Positions 18,332 through 26,191 of a DNA stretch of 44,342 bases are shown here, piece after piece. Where the stretch lies: positions 1 through 44,342 of the forward strand of contig CANROS010000006.1 in assembly GCA_947632305.1 (NCBI GenBank). Direction: 5' to 3'. Both the position numbers and the translations under genes were made by a program. The notes under the pieces are model-generated. The model ran no database searches and had not been told where the DNA came from. It saw only the letters and a program-made list of their open reading frames with translations. Origin of the DNA: an uncultured Paenalcaligenes sp. GTDB lineage: Bacteria; Pseudomonadota; Gammaproteobacteria; Burkholderiales; Burkholderiaceae_B. How positions within the stretch are numbered: the stretch's first letter is position 1; the number at the start of each line of letters is the position of its first letter.

Positions 18332-18332
18332 T

Positions 18333-19583
18333 ATGTCACAGCCGATCCATCGACCTGCATTGCAGCTAGATCGGCGTGCCGATTTTCCAATCTTGGCGCA
18401 ACCCATTCGTGGGCAGCGCCTTGTTTATTTGGATAACGGTGCGACCACTCAAAAACCAGTTGCAGTGATTCAGGCAGAAAAAGACTTTTATGAAAAGTAC
18501 AATGCCAACATTCATCGTGGTGTGCATTGGTTATCCCAATATGCCACTGACTTGTATGACGGCGCCCGTGTTGTTACCCAGCAGTTTTTAAATGCAGCGC
18601 GTGTAGAGGAAATCGTCTTCACTAGTGGCACGACCGATAGCATTAACTTAGTGGCCTACACGTGGGGTTTGGATAATTTACAGGCGGGTGATGAGATTCT
18701 ACTCACCAGCCTAGAGCATCATTCTAATATTGTGCCTTGGCAGTTGATTGCTAAAAAAACAGGTGCGGTGATCAAGGTGGTGCCCGTTTTTGATAACGGT
18801 GAATTAGATTTAGAGGCATATCAACAGCTTCTGAGTTCCAAAACTAAACTGGTCGGCTTGGTGCATGTGTCGAATGCCTTGGGCACGATCAACCCTATTG
18901 CGGAAATGATTCAACAAGCGCATGCGGTAGGGGCTAAGGTTCTCGTGGATGGGGCCCAAGCCGTGGCTCATAAAACGGTGGATGTACAAGCCCTAGACTG
19001 TGATTTTTATGTGTTTTCAGGCCATAAAATTTATGGTCCAACGGGTACTGGGGTGCTCTACGCTAAATACGCTATCTTGGATGCGATGTCTCCGTGGCGC
19101 GGCGGTGGCGATATGATTCATACCGTGAGCTTTGAAGGCAGTACCTTTGCTCCTGTGCCGCAGCGTTTTGAGGCGGGCACGCCCAATATTGCTGGCGTTA
19201 TTGTGTTGGCTGAGGCCTTACGTTATGTGCAAGCCATTGGCTTAGATAAAATCGCTCAGCACGAGGACGATTTGCTTAGCTACGCAACGGCCCAGTTATC
19301 GGCCATGAAAGGCATTAAGCTAGTAGGTACTGCAGCGCACAAAGCCGGTGTATTATCTTTTTTGGTGGATGAGATTCATCCCCATGATTTAGGCACCATT
19401 TTAGACATGGACGGTGTTGCCATTCGGGCAGGCCACCATTGTGCCATGCCCTTAATGACCCGTTTTGGCATACCAGGCACGGCCCGAGCATCTTTTGCGC
19501 TTTACAACAGCTATGAGGATGTGGATGCATTAGTTGCCAGCTTGAAAAAAGCGCAAAAATTATTTGGAGTCTCAGATGAGTGA
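18333..19583 (+). CDS. sufS: Cysteine desulfurase SufS
   Basis: SufS releases sulfur from cysteine as an enzyme-bound persulfide for cluster assembly. The 416-aa PLP enzyme has its Schiff-base lysine at K232 (SGHKIYGPTG) and the persulfide cysteine at C370 (AGHHCAMP), which are typical class II features. I start it at ATG 18333, behind CGGAGAA, one base after sufD stops; codons further upstream lie within sufD. The 3' end overlaps sufU by 8 bp, fitting a SufS-SufU sulfur relay. Confidence 0.95.
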   Translation: MSQPIHRPALQLDRRADFPILAQPIRGQRLVYLDNGATTQKPVAVIQAEKDFYEKYNANIHRGVHWLSQYATDLYDGARVVTQQFLNAARVEEIVFTSGTTDSINLVAYTWGLDNLQAGDEILLTSLEHHSNIVPWQLIAKKTGAVIKVVPVFDNGELDLEAYQQLLSSKTKLVGLVHVSNALGTINPIAEMIQQAHAVGAKVLVDGAQAVAHKTVDVQALDCDFYVFSGHKIYGPTGTGVLYAKYAILDAMSPWRGGGDMIHTVSFEGSTFAPVPQRFEAGTPNIAGVIVLAEALRYVQAIGLDKIAQHEDDLLSYATAQLSAMKGIKLVGTAAHKAGVLSFLVDEIHPHDLGTILDMDGVAIRAGHHCAMPLMTRFGIPGTARASFALYNSYEDVDALVASLKKAQKLFGVSDE

Positions 19584-20028
19584 GGATTTTGGCGGACTGC
19601 GCGAACTCTACCAAGAAGTCATTTTCGACCACAACCGTAATCCGCGCAATTTTGCGCATATGGAAGACGCCACTCACAAGGCGGACGGGCACAACCCTTT
19701 GTGTGGCGATCAGTTGCGCGTGTATGTGCATGTGAATGGGGATGTAGTAGAAAAAGTCAGTTTTATTGGCCAAGGCTGTGCTATTTCTAAAGCTTCTGCT
19801 TCACTAATGACCGAGGCCTGCAAAGGGAAAACCAAGGCTGAGGTTCAGCAATTGTTCCATGATATGCATGCCATGTTAACCACTGAACACCCAGACCGTG
19901 ACTTAGGTAAATTGGAAGTCTTATCTGGTGTAAAAGAGTTTCCTGCGCGTGTAAAGTGTGCCTCGTTAGCTTGGCACACCTTAGATAACGCCATTCACCA
20001 ATCGGATGACGTCGCTAAAACTGAATAA
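19576..20028 (+). CDS. sufU: SufU-type sulfur carrier / scaffold
   Basis: This 150-aa protein is of the SufU rather than the IscU type. It has C43 and D45 (NPLCGDQL), C68 (GQGCAIS) and C128 (VKCASL), with an extended stretch (about 100-125) before the last cysteine that is typical of SufU. In Firmicutes SufU binds zinc and takes persulfide from SufS by ligand swapping. The chosen ATG at 19576 lies behind TTGGAG and overlaps sufS. No sufA or sufE is found in this operon, consistent with the SufSU relay. Confidence 0.92.
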   Translation: MSEDFGGLRELYQEVIFDHNRNPRNFAHMEDATHKADGHNPLCGDQLRVYVHVNGDVVEKVSFIGQGCAISKASASLMTEACKGKTKAEVQQLFHDMHAMLTTEHPDRDLGKLEVLSGVKEFPARVKCASLAWHTLDNAIHQSDDVAKTE

Positions 20029-20042
20029 AGGCAGTGTAAATA

Positions 20043-20600
20043 ATGAGTTATTTTGAGCGCGAAGAAGTCATTGTTAGTCGTGATTGTCCTGCGGTGACTA
20101 TTCCTTATGGTTCACCTGTAACCATAGAGGAAGGCTGTAGTGCAACCATCACGCAGAAACTCGGCAATAGCTACACCGTTATTGTCGAAGGCAATATGTA
20201 TCGTATAGAAGGGGTGGATGGCGATGCCATAGGCCAGGAAATCAAAGAACAAGACGTGTTTGTTCCTGAGCTGCCCGCCACAGAAAAAACGATTGAAGAT
20301 GCGTGTTGGGTTGTTTTAGCAGAGGTGTTTGACCCTGAGATACCCGTTGATATTGTGAACTTAGGTTTGGTTTACAAATGTCATGTGAGCCAATCGGGTC
20401 CAGATCAGTTCTCCGTTTTGTTAGATATGACGTTGACGGCGCCGGGTTGCGGTATGGGCCCTATCATTGCTGAAGAAGCACGCTTTAAAGTATTAACTAT
20501 CCAAGGTGTACAACAGGCCGAAGTAAATCTGGTTTGGGATCCGCCCTGGAGTCGTGAAATGATGAGCGAGTCTGCGCGATTACAGTTGGGTATGCTCTAA
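20043..20600 (+). CDS. sufT: SufT, MIP18/DUF59 iron-sulfur carrier accessory protein
   Basis: SufT helps iron-sulfur maturation, chiefly when demand is high. The 185-aa protein has an N-terminal SufT-specific part with the DCPAVTIPYG motif and a C-terminal MIP18 domain including FDPEIPVDIVNLGLVY and LTAPGCGMGP, where the cysteine is the conserved one. It is the last gene of the suf operon and a strong terminator follows. Confidence 0.93.
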   Translation: MSYFEREEVIVSRDCPAVTIPYGSPVTIEEGCSATITQKLGNSYTVIVEGNMYRIEGVDGDAIGQEIKEQDVFVPELPATEKTIEDACWVVLAEVFDPEIPVDIVNLGLVYKCHVSQSGPDQFSVLLDMTLTAPGCGMGPIIAEEARFKVLTIQGVQQAEVNLVWDPPWSREMMSESARLQLGML

Positions 20601-20617
20601 GACTGAAATAGCCAAAT

Positions 20618-20655
20618 AAAAACCGTTATTTTTTTGTAAATAACGGTTTTTATTT
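20618..20655 (+). terminator. Terminator of the suf operon
   Basis: The arms AAAAACCGTTATTT (20618-20631) and AAATAACGGTTTTT (20638-20651) form a long stem followed by ATTTT. The A-rich left flank means it could also work in the other direction. Confidence 0.9.
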
Positions 20656-20716
20656 TTATGGTCAGGATGAATAGACTACAATTCATGTTTATTATTAAAA
20701 TTGACTGAGCGTTACT

Positions 20717-21928
20717 ATGACAGATAACTATTGCATTGCTTTACAGCCTATTTGCGATAGAAAAATGCGCCATGTGGCCGATGAGTTGTTATATCGCTCG
20801 AATGCGACGGCACAGAGCGCAGTATTTAGTGATGCAATGGTTGCCACTGCCCGAGCCAGTAATATTGCTTTTTATGAAATTGGGCTAGAAAAACTGGTGG
20901 GCGAGCGCAAGGTGTTTCTTAATGCCCCTAGAGACTGGCTGCTTAGCCCAGAGTTATTACCGCCTAAGTCCTCTCAGATAGTCATAGAAATACTCGAAAC
21001 AGTGGTAGCCGAACCAGAAATAATCAAAGCGTTAGCCTATATAAAAAGCAGAGGTTATCTGATAGCTTTAGATGATTTCGTATTAAATGACAACACAAAA
21101 CAGCTTTTGCAGTATGCTGATTATGTCAAAATAGATCGTTGGCAAAACATGTCTCTAGAGGAATGCGCTTTTTATAAAAATAAAAAAATAAAGCTCTTAG
21201 CTGAAAAAGTAGAGACTTACGAAGACTTTCAGCTATTACGCCAAAAGGGTTTTGACTATTTCCAAGGCTATTTTTATGCTAGGCCTATTACACAAACAGG
21301 ATTAGCCTATGACCGCGTTTCTAATCGGCAGGCTCAATTAAGGTTGTTGGCCGAGCTACAGCACGAGCAGGTGGATTACGATAAATTAGAAACCTTAATT
21401 CTATTAGATCCGCACTTGACGTATATTATCTTAAAATATACCAATAGCGCTTTTTATGCTTTGCAGGCTCCTTCTACTTCTATGCAGCATGCCCTGCAGG
21501 TTTTGGGCTTGCGGCGTGTGCGCGCCATTATTGCCACGCAGTTATTTGCTACCGCACAGACTGCGAGTGCTTTATTGCTTCCTCAGGTGTTAACGCGTGC
21601 CGCCATGTGCGAGCATTTAGCTGAAGTCCAAGGTCTTGAGGCCCATACTGCCTTTATAGCGGGCTTACTGTCAAAAATGCATACGATTTTTGATGTGCCC
21701 TATGCTGAGTTATTAAATCAGCTGTGTTTGCCTGTTGAAATTGTCTTGCAGCTAGAGGGCAGAAAAGGTAAGTATGGCCGTTTATTGGACATGATTGAAG
21801 GTTTTGAAAATGGCGATATGACAAAACTGAGCTTTGAAGAGGTCAGTATGTTGAATCAGGTTTGGCTTGATAGCCGTGTGTGGGTGCAAGAGGTCTTGGA
21901 ACATACGACTGAGTCAGACAAGGGTTAA
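20717..21928 (+). CDS. EAL-HDOD signalling protein (YuxH/CdgJ type)
   Basis: Residues about 1-200 form an EAL domain in which the signature is DELLYR instead of EALLR. LDDF, VKIDRW, AEKVET and FQGYFYARP remain. Residues about 205-395 form an HDOD domain (LDPHLTYIILKYTNSAFY, LGLRRVRAIIATQLF). Relatives such as Vibrio CdgJ affect motility and several lack c-di-GMP phosphodiesterase activity. Catalysis is doubtful here because the EAL signature and surrounding loop have drifted. The 403-aa protein is probably a cytoplasmic signalling scaffold. It is monocistronic. Confidence 0.85.
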   Translation: MTDNYCIALQPICDRKMRHVADELLYRSNATAQSAVFSDAMVATARASNIAFYEIGLEKLVGERKVFLNAPRDWLLSPELLPPKSSQIVIEILETVVAEPEIIKALAYIKSRGYLIALDDFVLNDNTKQLLQYADYVKIDRWQNMSLEECAFYKNKKIKLLAEKVETYEDFQLLRQKGFDYFQGYFYARPITQTGLAYDRVSNRQAQLRLLAELQHEQVDYDKLETLILLDPHLTYIILKYTNSAFYALQAPSTSMQHALQVLGLRRVRAIIATQLFATAQTASALLLPQVLTRAAMCEHLAEVQGLEAHTAFIAGLLSKMHTIFDVPYAELLNQLCLPVEIVLQLEGRKGKYGRLLDMIEGFENGDMTKLSFEEVSMLNQVWLDSRVWVQEVLEHTTESDKG

Positions 21929-22008
21929 CCACAGTAACGCCCAGAAGGTAATTTCGTTAAACCTTGTATTCCTTGGTCATTATTAATATAAAGTGGGTAG
22001 GAGGCTAA

Positions 22009-23328
22009 GTGAAAGCCATACAGGTTTTTCCAGATAACGATCATTCCATTGGTTGGGCGTCTTTACGTTCATCGCGTCTTTTGGCCTCTACCTTACAGAG
22101 CGATATTGAAGTGGACTATTTGGTAGTGGGGGCGGGCTTAGCTGGTTTAGCCGCTGCCAGACGTTTAGCAGAGAACGAGCCAACAGCACGTATTGCTTTG
22201 GTCGATGCCGAACGAGTAGGCGAGGGCGCGCATGCTCGTAATTCGGGCTTTGCTATTGATATCCCTCATAACACCAGTTCTATGCTGCTTAATTTAGAAC
22301 AGGCGCAGCGCCATTTGCGTTTGGCGCGGGCAGCGTTACAGTATTTAGAGCGACAGGTCTCGGCTTATGGTATTGCCTGTGATTGGGAAAAAATAGGCAA
22401 ATTTCATGCTGCGGTCTCGGATCAAGGCATAAACGGTGTTTTAAAGCCCACTCAGCAGTTATTGCAAGCCTTGGGCGAGCCCTACGAATGGTTAGACCAA
22501 GCCGCCTTACAGAAAAAGGTGGGGTTTACGCATTTTAAGGCCGCTATTTATACACCGGGCACGGTGCTTTTAAATCCGCGCACCTTAACGCAGGGCTTGG
22601 TGGATAATTTGCCAAACCAAGTGCAGGTCTACGAAAACTCGCCGGTGATGGCCATCTCTTATAGTCCTAAGATTAAAGCCCAAACACCTGCTGGCAGTAT
22701 TGTGGCCCACAAGGTCTTGCTAGCGGTTAACGCTTTTGCTGAGCAATTTGATGTACTTAAAAACCGTTTGGTGCCTGTGGTGGCCTATGCCAGTTTAACG
22801 CGGCCTTTGACAGAGACTGAGCAAAACGAGTTAGAGGGGCTGAAAACGTGGGGGATCACCCCTGCCAATGCCTTTGTAGGGGTGACAATGCGACGTACTC
22901 CAGATCAACGTCTTTTGATTCGCCAAAACATGGCGTATGTGCCTAACTTGCAGTCCGATGGTCAGCATAAAGCGGATGTGGCGCAGCAGCACCAACGTTT
23001 GTTTGCGGCCCGTTTTCCTATGTTGCCTGAGGTCACTATTCAGCATACTTGGAAAGGTATTATGTGCATGTCTGCTAATATGGCGCCTGGATTTGGTGAA
23101 TTAAAACCCAATGTATTTGGAGCGGTTTGCCATAATGGAGTTGGCTTAACTCGGGGCACTATTGCGGGTTTATTAGCGGCTGATCTGATGACACAACGAG
23201 ATAATCCTTTGCTTGATGATATGCATGCCTTGGGTTTACCCACACCCTTGCCGCCACGGCCAGTTTTGGATGCTGGAGTGCGCGCTAGATTACGTTGGGA
23301 AGCATGGCAACATCGTCTGGAAAAGTAA
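22009..23328 (+). CDS. FAD-dependent oxidoreductase, DAO / glutamylputrescine-oxidase type
   Basis: The 439-aa flavoprotein has an N-terminal dinucleotide fold, VVGAGLAGLAAARRL (about residues 38-52), and the DAO family layout. The segment ARNSGFAIDIPHN resembles amine oxidases of the PuuB group, which oxidise gamma-glutamylputrescine or related amines. The substrate is not clear, since no other polyamine or amino acid catabolic gene is adjacent. The start is GTG at 22009, supported by a complete AGGAGG at 21999-22004. A terminator follows. Confidence 0.8.
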   Translation: MKAIQVFPDNDHSIGWASLRSSRLLASTLQSDIEVDYLVVGAGLAGLAAARRLAENEPTARIALVDAERVGEGAHARNSGFAIDIPHNTSSMLLNLEQAQRHLRLARAALQYLERQVSAYGIACDWEKIGKFHAAVSDQGINGVLKPTQQLLQALGEPYEWLDQAALQKKVGFTHFKAAIYTPGTVLLNPRTLTQGLVDNLPNQVQVYENSPVMAISYSPKIKAQTPAGSIVAHKVLLAVNAFAEQFDVLKNRLVPVVAYASLTRPLTETEQNELEGLKTWGITPANAFVGVTMRRTPDQRLLIRQNMAYVPNLQSDGQHKADVAQQHQRLFAARFPMLPEVTIQHTWKGIMCMSANMAPGFGELKPNVFGAVCHNGVGLTRGTIAGLLAADLMTQRDNPLLDDMHALGLPTPLPPRPVLDAGVRARLRWEAWQHRLEK

Positions 23329-23359
23329 TTATGGCTTAAGCCTTTTCACGTCATACAAC

Positions 23360-23392
23360 GCCGCCTTTAGTCATTTAAAGGCGGCTTTTTTT
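23360..23392 (+). terminator. Terminator after the FAD oxidoreductase
   Basis: The arms GCCGCCTTTA (23360-23369) and TAAAGGCGGC (23376-23385) with a 6-base loop are followed by seven T residues. Confidence 0.92.
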
Positions 23393-23468
23393 ACGACTAA
23401 ACATGAGGGGGTGTGATAGGCTTTAAGGAACAACGCATTGCATTACTTTTGAGATTTTAGGAGTGAAT

Positions 23469-24563
23469 ATGAAAACCAAAGCAGCTGTTACCTTCGGTTT
23501 GGGGCAACCTTTTGAAATTCATGACATTCAGGTTGCGCCTATTTTAGCGGACGAGATTCGTATCAAAATGGTGGCATCAGGGGTGTGCCATACCGATGCG
23601 GTAGCACGCGATTTGGCTGACGTGTTTCCCTTGCCTGGTGTGTTAGGGCACGAGGGCGCTGGTGTGGTTGAAGAGGTAGGGGCGGACGTTAGCTCAGTGA
23701 GTGTTGGCGATCATGTGGTCTTGAGTTTTGCCAATTGTCATCGTTGTGATCATTGCCTTAGTGGGCATCCTACGGTATGCACAGAATTTAACCCCCTTAA
23801 TTTTGGCGGTGTTTTAAAGGGTGGGCATACGCCGTACTCTTTAAACGACAAGCCGTTGTCTATCTTTTTTGGTCAGTCTTCGTTTAGTCAGCAGGTTGTG
23901 ACTAAAGCCGATAATGTGGTTGTGGTGGACAAAGAGGTGGATTTGGCACTTTTAGGGCCTTTGGGTTGTGGCATTCAAACGGGGGCAGGCACGGTATTAA
24001 ATCGGTTACGTCCTAAGGCTAACGAGGGCATTGTGATTTTTGGGGCGGGGGCAGTGGGCCTGAGTGCCATTATGGCGGCCCAAGTCATTGGTTGTTATCC
24101 AATCATTGCGGTGGACGTGCACCCCCATCGTTTGGCGTTAGCCCAAGAACTGGGCGCAACGCATGTTATCAATGGTCAAGAGACAGATGCAGTAGCAGAA
24201 ATTCATCGTATTAGCCGTCTTGGTGTGCCTTATGCTATAGAAACGACTGGGGTTGCTGCAGTGGTCAAACAATCTTTAGCGGCTTTAAAACCCCTAGGAG
24301 TGGTTGCCATTGTGGGGTTTACCGGTGAGGTCAATTTGAATATCCATACTGAGCTCATGGCCGAAGGGAAGTCCATGATTGGGGTGATCGAGGGCGATAG
24401 CATTCCTAAGGTTTTTATTCCTCAACTGATTTCGCTCTATAAACAAGGTAAATTTCCGTTTGATCGTTTGGTACGATTCTATGAGTTTGAACAGATTAAT
24501 CAGGCGTTTGAGGACTCAGCCAGTGGGGCGGTAATCAAACCTATTTTACGTATGCATGGCTAA
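23469..24563 (+). CDS. Zinc-dependent aryl-alcohol dehydrogenase
   Basis: This 364-aa medium-chain dehydrogenase most resembles XylB/AreB benzyl-alcohol dehydrogenases, which turn benzyl alcohols into benzaldehydes with NAD. Catalytic zinc ligands are visible in GVCHTD, GHEGAG and GPLGCGIQTGAG, and the structural zinc site is CHRCDHCLSGHPTVC. The Rossmann motif is GAGAVGLSA. The ATG at 23469 lies behind AGGAG; the GTG at 23463 overlaps that site and is rejected. A role in feeding the benzoate pathway 4 kb downstream is an inference. No benzaldehyde dehydrogenase is in the window. Confidence 0.85.
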   Translation: MKTKAAVTFGLGQPFEIHDIQVAPILADEIRIKMVASGVCHTDAVARDLADVFPLPGVLGHEGAGVVEEVGADVSSVSVGDHVVLSFANCHRCDHCLSGHPTVCTEFNPLNFGGVLKGGHTPYSLNDKPLSIFFGQSSFSQQVVTKADNVVVVDKEVDLALLGPLGCGIQTGAGTVLNRLRPKANEGIVIFGAGAVGLSAIMAAQVIGCYPIIAVDVHPHRLALAQELGATHVINGQETDAVAEIHRISRLGVPYAIETTGVAAVVKQSLAALKPLGVVAIVGFTGEVNLNIHTELMAEGKSMIGVIEGDSIPKVFIPQLISLYKQGKFPFDRLVRFYEFEQINQAFEDSASGAVIKPILRMHG

Positions 24564-24585
24564 GCCATACCCAACAGGAGTTGTT

Positions 24586-25125
24586 ATGAAAAAAATATGG
24601 CTTAGCATTTTCAGTGCATCGCTATTAGCTGGTTGCGCAACTCATCAGCCTTTGCCTGTTCAGGATCAGGTAAATCTGGATCAATACATGGGTACGTGGT
24701 ACGAGCAAACACGTTTGCCAAATCGTTTTCAAAAGCAGTGTGTGGCCGAGGTCTCCGCTGAATATGAGCGTCTGACGGACGAGGCCATTTCGGTTATTAA
24801 CCAATGTGTGACGGCGAGTGGAGAAAAAACCACCGCAACAGCCCTAGGGCGTGTGGATGCGTCGCAGCCTGAACCCAATCCGGCAATATTAGAAGTACGC
24901 TTTGCCCCAGAGTGGCTGTCTTGGTGGCCTGGGGTGTGGGGAGACTATTGGATCATGCGCGTAGTAGGCGATTATGAGTACTCTTTGATAGGTACCCCCG
25001 ATCGTAAATACTTGTGGGTCTTGTCGCGTGAACCCAAAGGTGACCCAGTGATTATTCAGGAACTATTGGAATATGCCGCTGAGCAAGGTTTTGCTATTGA
25101 TGAGGTGACATACACCACCAACTAA
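24586..25125 (+). CDS. blc: Outer-membrane lipocalin lipoprotein (Blc-like)
   Basis: Lipocalins of the Blc group bind lysophospholipids or fatty acids at the outer membrane. The 179-aa precursor has a signal peptide with lipobox LLAGC, lipid-modified at C17. The lipocalin signature MGTWYEQTRLPNRFQ follows. Later WGDYWIM and TPDRKYLWVLSR match structurally conserved regions. The ATG at 24586 follows ACAGGAG. It lies 22 bp after the alcohol dehydrogenase and probably shares its transcript. Confidence 0.92.
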   Translation: MKKIWLSIFSASLLAGCATHQPLPVQDQVNLDQYMGTWYEQTRLPNRFQKQCVAEVSAEYERLTDEAISVINQCVTASGEKTTATALGRVDASQPEPNPAILEVRFAPEWLSWWPGVWGDYWIMRVVGDYEYSLIGTPDRKYLWVLSREPKGDPVIIQELLEYAAEQGFAIDEVTYTTN

Positions 25126-25145
25126 GGGCACCTAGCACCCGTCTT

Positions 25146-25180
25146 ACACCCCAATGAGTCTATCTTTTCATTGGGGTGTG
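25146..25180. terminator. Convergent-gene terminator
   Basis: The arms ACACCCCAATGA (25146-25157) and TCATTGGGGTGT (25168-25179) form a 12-bp stem between blc and the convergent 97-aa gene. The U-tract on the plus strand is weak, with GTTTT only a few bases later, so efficiency is uncertain. Confidence 0.65.
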
Positions 25181-25185
25181 GTGTT

Positions 25186-25479
25186 TTAGCGTTGGACACG
25201 TAGATCAAAATACGCTTCGCACTCACCGAGCTCGCTAAGCCCTGCGGTTTGAGCTTTATAGAGGGCTTCGACCCATTTTTGCGCCAAGGTTTTTTCATGA
25301 GTGGACAGTTCGGACTCATCTGTTTCCATGGCATTTTGCCAAGCTCTGTATACCTGTAACACGTCTTCGGGTTCACCTAGGTTACGTTCAAGCGTGCGTT
25401 GAAACTTGGTTTCTGCATTGTGTTTGGCTTGCTCTGTGATGGAGTAAGGACAGTCTTCTAGGGTGATGGTATATGTCAT
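25186..25479 (-). CDS. Hypothetical protein, 97 aa
   Basis: Not recognised. The protein is acidic, with no signal peptide, membrane segment or known motif. It begins MTYTITLEDCPYS, and three aromatic or acidic patches suggest a small helical cytoplasmic protein. Support for a real gene comes from its own promoter (TTGACC-16-TAGAAT), a plausible AAAGG before the ATG and terminators on both flanks. It could be a small regulator or adaptor; I infer nothing further. Confidence 0.65.
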   Translation of the reverse strand: MTYTITLEDCPYSITEQAKHNAETKFQRTLERNLGEPEDVLQVYRAWQNAMETDESELSTHEKTLAQKWVEALYKAQTAGLSELGECEAYFDLRVQR

Positions 25480-25515
25480 GATTAACCTTTAAATTTAACT
25501 GTATATATAATCAGT

Positions 25516-25543
25516 ATTCTAGGCTTATTGGGCTAAAGGTCAA
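25516..25543 (-). promoter_or_regulatory. Promoter of the 97-aa gene
   Basis: On the minus strand TTGACC (25543-25538) and TAGAAT (25521-25516) are 16 bp apart, 37 bp before the start codon. A TATATATAA run lies in the leader. Confidence 0.6.
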
Positions 25544-25549
25544 CACAAA

Positions 25550-25577
25550 TAATAAAGCCCACGAGGACATCGTGGGC
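25550..25577 (-). terminator. Terminator of the DUF1348 gene
   Basis: The arms GCCCACG and CGTGGGC (25557-25563 and 25571-25577) form a 7-bp stem. On the minus strand the stem is followed by TTTATTATT. It lies 22 bp after the DUF1348 stop. Confidence 0.75.
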
Positions 25578-25599
25578 AAGTTGCATCAACTCATAAGAT

Positions 25600-26073
25600 T
25601 TATAAATCTAATTCAGATAAACTGGGATGGTCTGCTGGGCGCGGGCCCAAAGGCCAGAAAAATTTACGCTCTGCGGCACTAATGGGGCGATCATTCAAAC
25701 TGGCGTGACGGTGTGTCATTAACCCGTTTGCATCAAACTCCCAGTTTTCATTGCCATACGAACGAAACCAGTTGCCCGAGTCGTCATGCCATTCGTAGGC
25801 ATAGCGCACAGCAATACGATTGTCCGTAAAAGCCCAAATTTCTTTGATAAGGCGGTATTCTAGTTCTTTGCTCCATTTGCGATTTAAAAATTGCAGCACC
25901 TCGGCGCGGCCGTGGATAAATTCGGCTCGATTACGCCACTGCGTATCTAGGCTATAGGCTTGGGCGACTTTTTCTGGGTCACGTCTATTCCAACCGTCCT
26001 CTGCTAGGCGAACTTTTTGGATGGCGGTTTCTAAGGTAAAAGGGGGCAAAGGGGCGCGCTGATTTGCACTCAT
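25600..26073 (-). CDS. DUF1348 / NTF2-like protein
   Basis: This 157-aa protein matches the DUF1348 family of the SnoaL/NTF2-like fold. Family words seen are [51 protein letters not shown] and [10 protein letters not shown]. The pocket is rich in tryptophan and histidine, but the ligand or reaction is not known for the family. GGAG lies before the ATG. The gene is divergent from clcA and has its own terminator. Confidence 0.85.
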   Translation of the reverse strand: MSANQRAPLPPFTLETAIQKVRLAEDGWNRRDPEKVAQAYSLDTQWRNRAEFIHGRAEVLQFLNRKWSKELEYRLIKEIWAFTDNRIAVRYAYEWHDDSGNWFRSYGNENWEFDANGLMTHRHASLNDRPISAAERKFFWPLGPRPADHPSLSELDL

Positions 26074-26191
26074 TGGTCGTCTCCATTTGAATTTATAAAA
26101 ATAGTAAGAGACTTATTATCATACCTTGCTCTAGGTCCAAAGCGCAGCCTTGTGCTAAGGTCTAGGCTGGGAAAAACTTGTACTCTTCGTT

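Noticed and set aside
18216-18332. Longer N-terminus for SufS
   Set aside because: The extension lies within sufD and is unlike any SufS; ATG 18333 has a proper ribosome site.
19315-19773. Antisense 152-codon open frame over sufS and sufU
   Set aside because: It crosses two well-supported suf genes on the other strand, and its composition is what a shadow frame gives.
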